NCBI RefSeq assembly: GCF_018687275.1
Contig: NZ_CP061287.1
Location: forward strand, 2,108,001 to 2,172,000
Length of the DNA stretch: 64,000 nucleotides
Direction: 5' to 3'
Origin: Polynucleobacter sp. MWH-Aus1W21
GTDB taxonomy: Bacteria > Pseudomonadota > Gammaproteobacteria > Burkholderiales > Burkholderiaceae
Under the pieces are notes generated by a model. The model did no database searches. It saw only the letters and a program-made list of their open reading frames with translations, and had not been told where the DNA came from. Positions 58,981-64,000 of this stretch are shown here, one piece after another. Position 1 is the stretch's first letter, and each line of letters starts with the position of its first letter. Made by a program: the position numbers and the translations under genes.

Positions 58981-59883
58981 TTGAGCACCAACATAAACAA
59001 TCCAGTGCGCAAGTTACGCTTCACCAAAATGCATGGTGCTGGCAATGATTTCATTGTGCTTAATGGCATCACTCAAGATCTCAGCGGGATTACGCGTGAG
59101 CAGTGGCAAGCATTGGCGCATCGTCAATTTGGCATTGGCGCCGATCAAATTCTGTTGGTTGAAAAGGCGACGCGCCCAGATGCCGATTTTCGGTATCGCA
59201 TTTTTAATTCTGATGGCGGCGAAGTGGAGCAATGCGGCAACGGCTCTCGTTGCTTTGTGCGCTTTGTTTTAGATCAAGGCCTATCAAACAAAAATCCATT
59301 GCGCGTAGAAGTTGCACATACCATCCTCACCCTGAAATCCCACCCCGATGGTCAAGTAGAGGTGGATATGGGTGCGCCCATTTTTGAACATAGCCATATT
59401 CCATTTAATGCAAACGGTTTGGCTAGCGTTCAAGAGTTTCAAGAAACGCTCTACGCACTTCCAATGAATAGCCCTGCATTACATGACAGCTTAGTTGGCG
59501 TTCTCTCTATGGGTAATCCACATGCTGTACAAGTCGTTGGCGATATCGATAGCGCACCCGTTTTAGAAGAGGGTCCAGAGATTGAAAAGTTTGCCGCTTT
59601 TCCAAAAAGAGTGAATGCAGGCTACATGCAGGTTATTAATCGCAATGAAATCAAATTGCGCGTATATGAACGTGGTGCTGGTGAAACTTTAGCCTGCGGC
59701 ACTGGCGCATGTGCAGCAGTTGTATCTGGCATCCGCCGGGGCCTATTGGACTCGCCAGTCAAAGTTCATACGCGTGGCGGGGACCTGCAAATTGCTTGGG
59801 CTGGAATGATTGACAATGTTGCTCAGCCAGTCATCATGACTGGCCCAGCAGTCACAGTCTTTGAAGGCGAAACAACAATCTAA
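58981..59883 (+). CDS. dapF: Diaminopimelate epimerase
   Basis: Epimerises LL- to meso-diaminopimelate for lysine and peptidoglycan. The 300-residue protein has KLRFTKMHGAGNDFIVLNG near residue 11-29, the first catalytic Cys in EQCGNGSRCFVRF near 81-93, and the second in LACGTGACAAVVSG near 237-250. The start is uncertain: TTG at 58981 is used here; GTG at 59005 would also give a normal N-terminus, and neither has a strong Shine-Dalgarno. Convergent with pyrE. Confidence 0.94.
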   Translation: MSTNINNPVRKLRFTKMHGAGNDFIVLNGITQDLSGITREQWQALAHRQFGIGADQILLVEKATRPDADFRYRIFNSDGGEVEQCGNGSRCFVRFVLDQGLSNKNPLRVEVAHTILTLKSHPDGQVEVDMGAPIFEHSHIPFNANGLASVQEFQETLYALPMNSPALHDSLVGVLSMGNPHAVQVVGDIDSAPVLEEGPEIEKFAAFPKRVNAGYMQVINRNEIKLRVYERGAGETLACGTGACAAVVSGIRRGLLDSPVKVHTRGGDLQIAWAGMIDNVAQPVIMTGPAVTVFEGETTI

Positions 59884-59895
59884 AAGAAGTCGCCA

Positions 59896-60564
59896 TTAAA
59901 TTCCATATTTATCGCGGTAGGCCTTTACTGCAGGCAAATAATTGGTTAACTGAGCATTGCTTGATGCGGTTAAGAATGACATCAAGCCGGCTAAGTTAGC
60001 AATCGAAATCACCGGCAAGCCAAACTCTTGCTCCACAGCTTGCACGGCAGATTTATCGCCAATCTCAACAGCATTACCCGAACGCTCCATACGATCTAAG
60101 GCAATCAATACCGCCGCTGGCTCTGCTCCTGCTTTACGAATCAAATCTACTGACTCTCTGACAGAAGTTCCGGCTGAAATAACGTCATCAATGATGACTA
60201 CGCGACCTTTAACTGGTGCGCCAACTAAGACACCGCCTTCGCCATGATCCTTAGCTTCTTTGCGGTTGTGCGCATAGGGAACATTGATACCATCATCCGC
60301 CAAAGCAATCGCTGTAGCAGCCGCCAAAGTAATTCCTTTGTATGCAGGTCCATACAGCATGTCAAATTGAAGATTAGATTCTTGCAAGGCCTTGGAATAG
60401 TAGCGCCCCAACGCACTTAAACGGGCACCATCATTAAATTCACCGGCATTAAAGAAATAAGGTGAGAGTCTTCCTGCTTTAGTTTTAAACTCCCCGAAGG
60501 ACAAAACCTTTGCCTCTAAGGCAAAACGTATAAAGTTATCTTGATTTGAATTATTTGAGCTCAT
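59896..60564 (-). CDS. pyrE: Orotate phosphoribosyltransferase
   Basis: Joins orotate and PRPP to OMP in pyrimidine synthesis. The 222-residue protein has FGEFKTKAGRLSPYFFNAGEFNDG near residue 22-45, GPAYKGITLAAATAIAL near 72, and the PRPP-binding motif VVIIDDVISAGTSVRESVDL near 128-147. Its start codon is only 8 bp from that of the divergent xthA, so each promoter must lie in the other's coding region. Confidence 0.96.
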   Translation of the reverse strand: MSSNNSNQDNFIRFALEAKVLSFGEFKTKAGRLSPYFFNAGEFNDGARLSALGRYYSKALQESNLQFDMLYGPAYKGITLAAATAIALADDGINVPYAHNRKEAKDHGEGGVLVGAPVKGRVVIIDDVISAGTSVRESVDLIRKAGAEPAAVLIALDRMERSGNAVEIGDKSAVQAVEQEFGLPVISIANLAGLMSFLTASSNAQLTNYLPAVKAYRDKYGI

Positions 60565-60572
60565 AGGCCTAC

Positions 60573-61355
60573 ATGTTACGCATCATTTCCGCGAACCTCA
60601 ACGGTATCCGTTCTGCAGTCAAAAAAGGCTTTCTGCCATGGGCTGTGAAGCAAAAAGCCGACTTCATTTGCATGCAAGAGCTCAAGGCCCAGCGCGATGA
60701 TTTGGAGGATGCCATTCTCAATCCTGATGGAATGCATGCGTACTTCCACCATGCCGAGAAAAAAGGCTACAGCGGCTGCGGTATTTATACCCCTCATACA
60801 CCAGATGAAGTCCTATATGGCTATGGCAATGAAGAGTTCGATGCAGAGGGTCGCTATGTAGAGGCCCGCTTTAAAGACTTATCAGTCATCTCTGTGTACA
60901 TGCCCTCAGGCTCTAGCTCTGAGGAGCGACAAGAGGCCAAATACCGCTATCTCGATAGTTTCCTGCCGCATCTCGTTTCATTAAAGAAATCAGGTCGTGA
61001 AATCGTTCTCTGCGGCGACGTCAATATTGCCCATCAAGAAATCGACCTGAAGAACTGGAAAGGTAATCTCAAAAATTCTGGATTCCTGCCGGAAGAGCGT
61101 GCATGGCTAACCAATCTGTTCAATAAAGTGGGTTACGTGGATGTCTATCGTCAGCTTGAACCTGAAGCAACTGAGACTTGCTACACCTGGTGGAGCAATC
61201 GTGGTCAAGCCTACGCAAAGAATGTTGGGTGGCGCATTGACTATCACATCACCACTCCTGGCATTGCGCAAACGGCAAAGAAAACCGCCGTATACAAAGA
61301 TGAAAAGTTTTCAGATCACGCACCACTCACAGTGGATTACGACTGGAAACTTTAA
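60573..61355 (+). CDS. xthA: Exodeoxyribonuclease III (AP endonuclease)
   Basis: DNA repair nuclease cutting at abasic sites. The 260-residue EEP-fold enzyme has IISANLNGIRSAVKKGF (residues about 3-19), the metal-binding Glu in ICMQELKAQ near 32-40, the catalytic CGDVNIAHQEIDLKNWKGN near 149-167, and the C-terminal KFSDHAPLTVDY with the catalytic Asp-His. pyrE-xthA divergence is widespread in proteobacteria. A terminator lies directly after it, in the end of the convergent MFS gene. Confidence 0.95.
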   Translation: MLRIISANLNGIRSAVKKGFLPWAVKQKADFICMQELKAQRDDLEDAILNPDGMHAYFHHAEKKGYSGCGIYTPHTPDEVLYGYGNEEFDAEGRYVEARFKDLSVISVYMPSGSSSEERQEAKYRYLDSFLPHLVSLKKSGREIVLCGDVNIAHQEIDLKNWKGNLKNSGFLPEERAWLTNLFNKVGYVDVYRQLEPEATETCYTWWSNRGQAYAKNVGWRIDYHITTPGIAQTAKKTAVYKDEKFSDHAPLTVDYDWKL

Positions 61356-61373
61356 GCGTCAATAAAGGTCGCC

Positions 61374-61398
61374 AGGGGAATTACTCCCCTTCTTTTTT
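61374..61398 (+). terminator. Intrinsic terminator of xthA
   Basis: Stem AGGGGA / TCCCCT (61374-61379 with 61385-61390), 5-nt loop, then TCTTTTTT. The second half of the stem and the T run lie inside the last codons of the convergent MFS gene. Confidence 0.75.
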
Positions 61399-62700
61399 GA
61401 TCTGAACAATCTTGAAATGAATGGTTGCCCAAATTAAGAGTAGGACTGGAGCGCCAATAATAGCGGTGCCGTAGAAGAATGCTTGATAGCCAAAGTTATC
61501 AACAAATACACCTGAGAAGCCCGCCAACCATTTGGGTAAAAGCAACATCATCGAGCTAAACAATGCGTACTGGGTTGCTGAGTAACGAATATTGGTGAGC
61601 GATGACAAGAAGGCAATAAAGGCTGCGCTGGCAATGCCTGAGCTTAAGTTATCTGCAGAAATTACCCAAATCAGGCCATGCAAATCATGGCCCTGTGTAG
61701 CCAACCATGCAAACAATAAATTACTTACTGCAGATAAAACCGCACCCACAAATAAAATTCTCAAGACACCAAAGCGCAGTGTAAGCACACCACCAACAAA
61801 GGCGCCGACTAAAGTCATCACTACACCAAACACTTTGCTTACTGTAGCAACCTCATCTTTGGTGTAACCCATGTCTACATAAAATGGATTCGCCATAATG
61901 CCCATCACCACATCGCTAATACGGTAGACGGCAATCAAAGACAAAATCAGAACTGCATGCCAGCGATAGCGCGTAATAAATTCTGCAAAAGGCTCAACCA
62001 AGGTTTGATACAGCCATGCTTTGGCAGTTCGTACCTTTGCCAGCTCATACTTCACAGGCTCTTTACTTATGAGGGTTGTAATCACACCGACACCTATAGA
62101 GGCTGCCATACAGAGATATGCAAATTGCCATGCACTCGCATCATAGCCACTGCCGGTTTCGGCACGAGCAGCCAGCCAGAGAACTCCAGCGCCAGCCCAA
62201 ATCAAGGCAAGCCTATAACCGGTTTGATAAGTTGCCGCTAAGGCTGCCTGATGGTCGCTATTGGCTGACTCAATACGAAAAGCATCTAATGCGATATCTT
62301 GGGTAGCAGAGCCAAAAGCAACCAAGAGCGCGCACCAAACAATGGAGTTCAGTGCGAGCTTGGGGTCCAAAGTTGACATGCCGACAAGACCCAAGATGAT
62401 GAGTGCCTGCGCAAAGAGAAGCCAACTGCGACGGCGCCCAAACAATGTTGTTAGTAGCGGAATCTGCAGGCGATCTACCAGCGGCGCCCAAACCCACTTA
62501 AAGGCATAAATCAAGCCAACCCAGGTTAAGTAGCCAATAGTACTGCGATCAATACCAGCTTCACGCAACCAAAAACTGAGCGTTCCCAGAATAAGCAACA
62601 AAGGAAGGCCTGCAGAAAAACCCAAGAACAACATGCGCAAACAAGGCCACTCGAGATAAACCCGAAAGTCTTTTATCCAAGATTGGACCGCGGTTAACAC
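61381..62700 (-). CDS. MFS transporter, AmpG-like
   Basis: Polytopic inner-membrane permease of 439 residues with about 12 to 14 hydrophobic segments. The first segment has LFLGFSAGLPLLLILGTLSFWLREAGIDRSTIGYLTWVGL (residues about 25-64), followed by YAFKWVWAPLVDRLQIPLLTTLFGRRRSW, the loop typical of AmpG muropeptide permeases and related MFS members. AmpG imports anhydro-muropeptides for cell-wall recycling; that function is likely but not certain. The start is GTG at 62698-62700. It follows metW by 14 bp on the same strand. Confidence 0.85.
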   Translation of the reverse strand: MLTAVQSWIKDFRVYLEWPCLRMLFLGFSAGLPLLLILGTLSFWLREAGIDRSTIGYLTWVGLIYAFKWVWAPLVDRLQIPLLTTLFGRRRSWLLFAQALIILGLVGMSTLDPKLALNSIVWCALLVAFGSATQDIALDAFRIESANSDHQAALAATYQTGYRLALIWAGAGVLWLAARAETGSGYDASAWQFAYLCMAASIGVGVITTLISKEPVKYELAKVRTAKAWLYQTLVEPFAEFITRYRWHAVLILSLIAVYRISDVVMGIMANPFYVDMGYTKDEVATVSKVFGVVMTLVGAFVGGVLTLRFGVLRILFVGAVLSAVSNLLFAWLATQGHDLHGLIWVISADNLSSGIASAAFIAFLSSLTNIRYSATQYALFSSMMLLLPKWLAGFSGVFVDNFGYQAFFYGTAIIGAPVLLLIWATIHFKIVQIKKEGE

Positions 62701-62714
62701 CTTTGTTTTTTATC

Positions 62715-63308
62715 CTAGGCGCGACGAATTCGGAATAATGCAAGACTGCCAAATAGATTTGGCATCAAAGTCACTTGGCGACCTTCGTGCAAGATGCATT
62801 GATCTAACACTTTAAGACCAAGACTAGAAGCTAACTTCTCAAAATCAGCAACAGTCAATACACGCACATTTGGTGTGTTGTACCACTGGTAAGGCAAGCT
62901 CTTAGACACCGGCATACGGCCTAAGCCTACGGCCAAACGATGGGACCAGTGACCAAAATTTGGAAAAGAAATGACTGACTCTTTTCCTACACGAACTACT
63001 TCGCGCAATATTTTCTCGGTTTGATGAATGGTCTGCAAAGTTTGAGACAACACAACCGTATCAAAGCTATTGTCTTCAAATAGCGCTAAGCCGCCCTCTA
63101 AGTCCTGCTGAATAACGTTTAAACCTTTTTGCACGCAAGAGAGTACGCGTGAATCATCTATCTCGACGCCATAAGTATGAACTGGCTTTTGTTTTTGCAA
63201 AAACTCTAAGAAGCTACCGTCGCCACACCCAAGATCCAATACTTGGGTATTGGATGCAATCCAGTTGGCTATTGCAGCAAAGTCAGCGCGCTGATTGAAA
63301 TTATTCAT
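62715..63308 (-). CDS. metW: Methionine biosynthesis protein MetW
   Basis: Methyltransferase-like protein of 197 residues that partners MetX in homoserine acetylation in several proteobacteria. It has VLDLGCGDGSFLEFLQ near residue 23-38 (SAM-like glycine motif), VEIDDSRVLSCVQKGLNVIQQDLEGGL near 48-74, and SFDTVVLSQTLQTI near 81. It overlaps metX by 4 bp, the standard metX-metW pair. Confidence 0.95.
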   Translation of the reverse strand: MNNFNQRADFAAIANWIASNTQVLDLGCGDGSFLEFLQKQKPVHTYGVEIDDSRVLSCVQKGLNVIQQDLEGGLALFEDNSFDTVVLSQTLQTIHQTEKILREVVRVGKESVISFPNFGHWSHRLAVGLGRMPVSKSLPYQWYNTPNVRVLTVADFEKLASSLGLKVLDQCILHEGRQVTLMPNLFGSLALFRIRRA

Positions 63309-64000
63309 GCCTGAGCCTCGCGCATTTTCTTGAAGTATGCGCGTACCAAATTATGATAACGAGCGTCATCCAGCAAGAAAGCATCATGCCCATGAGGTGC
63401 ATCAATCTCTGCATAAGTCACTTCGCTTTTATTACTCAGCAAAGACTCCACAATCTCGCGGCTACGATTGGGCGGGAAGCGCCAATCAGTAGAGAAACTA
63501 ACCACCAAAAACTTAGCCCGCACTTCTGCCAAGGCACGATTAAGGCTGCCATCGTAACGGCGTGCAGGATCAAAATAATCGAGTGCACGGGTAATCAACA
63601 AGTAAGTGTTGGCATCAAAGTAAGTTGAAAACTTATCACCCTGATGACGTAAGTAGCTCTCAACTTCAAATTCGACATCAAAGCTAAAGCGATAGTCATT
63701 GGATTCACCATTAGGACGCTGCAATTCGCGTCCAAATTTTTCCGCCATATCGTCATCAGATAAATAGGTGATGTGGCCAACCATGCGAGCTAAACGCAAC
63801 CCACGCTTAGGCACCACGCCATGCTCGTAATAGTTGCCCCCATGAAAATCAGGATCCGACAAAATAGCATTACGTGCCACTTCGTTAAATGCAATATTTT
63901 GTGCGCTGAGCTTTGGGGTGGATGCGACTACAACGCAATGCTCTATTCGCCTAGGGAACTGAATGGCCCAAGCCATTGCCTGCATACCGCCCAAACTACC
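63305..64000 (-). CDS. metX: Homoserine O-acetyltransferase, C-terminal part
   Basis: Activates homoserine for direct sulfhydrylation to homocysteine. The gene runs off the right edge; about 231 codons are present. The visible sequence begins at the nucleophile elbow (G)GSLGGMQAMAWAIQFP, whose Ser is the catalytic nucleophile, and the catalytic Asp and His lie in VVSFSTDWRFPP and APHGHDAFLLD near the C-terminus. Together with metW it forms the entry to methionine synthesis. Confidence 0.95.
   Translation of the reverse strand, partial: GSLGGMQAMAWAIQFPRRIEHCVVVASTPKLSAQNIAFNEVARNAILSDPDFHGGNYYEHGVVPKRGLRLARMVGHITYLSDDDMAEKFGRELQRPNGESNDYRFSFDVEFEVESYLRHQGDKFSTYFDANTYLLITRALDYFDPARRYDGSLNRALAEVRAKFLVVSFSTDWRFPPNRSREIVESLLSNKSEVTYAEIDAPHGHDAFLLDDARYHNLVRAYFKKMREAQA

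Noticed and set aside
1..64000. tRNA, rRNA, CRISPR arrays, insertion sequences, prophage or integrase genes
   Set aside because: No cloverleaf sequences, direct-repeat arrays, transposase or integrase motifs were seen; gaps between genes are too short for most of these.

Overview
The window looks like a stretch of chromosome from a small-genome, free-living betaproteobacterium of the Burkholderiales. Gene content and order are most like Polynucleobacter: yibN-grxC-secB-gpsA, gshA-gshB-IIA-ptsH-ptsI, ybeD-lipB-lipA, metX-metW, and metK followed by an S-adenosylhomocysteine (SAH) riboswitch and ahcY-metF. The genus call is inference from gene order and protein resemblance, because no rRNA is present. 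Genes are packed tightly. Many neighbours overlap by 1-4 bp, no gene-free stretch exceeds about 265 bp, and I saw no tRNA, rRNA, insertion sequence, phage gene or CRISPR array. It reads as core chromosome rather than an accessory island.

Layout. 1-7.8 kb: gpsA (partial), secB, grxC and a rhodanese leftward; gpmA, ctpA and a MoeB/ThiF gene rightward; then ptsI, ptsH and a mannose-type IIA leftward, without a sugar permease in the window. 6.9-12.5 kb: glutathione synthesis (gshB, gshA), then a porin-glnK-amt nitrogen operon with two tandem NtrC-like sites, then ubiK. 12.5-19.3 kb: lipoate synthesis (ybeD, lipB, lipA) with a lipoprotein gene, a hydrolase, a 2Fe-2S ferredoxin-like protein, VanZ, birA-coaX and rfaE2. 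19.4-24.2 kb: a five-gene overlapping operon (gpx, FAD oxidoreductase, DUF1365, CFA-like methyltransferase, SDR) that probably modifies membrane fatty acids. 24.2-35.8 kb: dsbA, a SPOR protein, argS, a two-gene methionine synthase, phaM, an MBL hydrolase, a small DUF1289 gene, acuI, a lipoprotein, a flavin reductase and a GST. 35.8-41.7 kb: a tripartite RND efflux operon. 41.8-50.5 kb: glmS, glmU, ttcA, folB, a FolM-like reductase, a MidA-type methyltransferase, cca and an NDUFA9-like gene. 50.6-64 kb: slt, 5-formyl-THF cyclo-ligase, metF, ahcY, metK, two LpxL-type acyltransferases, dapF, pyrE, xthA, an AmpG-like MFS gene, metW and metX (partial).

The methionine/SAM cycle is almost complete here: metX/metW supply homocysteine, split metH plus metF remethylate it, metK makes SAM and ahcY recycles SAH, with an SAH riboswitch ahead of ahcY-metF.

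The most unusual non-coding signal is recurrent: at least six genes have a TATAAT-like hexamer exactly 6 nt before the start codon (gpmA, yibN, gshA, the ferredoxin gene, vanZ, birA; weaker at rfaE2, htrB and DUF1840). This places +1 on the start codon and predicts leaderless mRNAs. Other points worth attention are the CFA-like enzyme with changed bicarbonate-site residues, intrinsic terminators inside convergent coding sequences, a lysine-rich GlmU tail, a long cytoplasmic extension on the RND adaptor, and a Cca without its HD motif.
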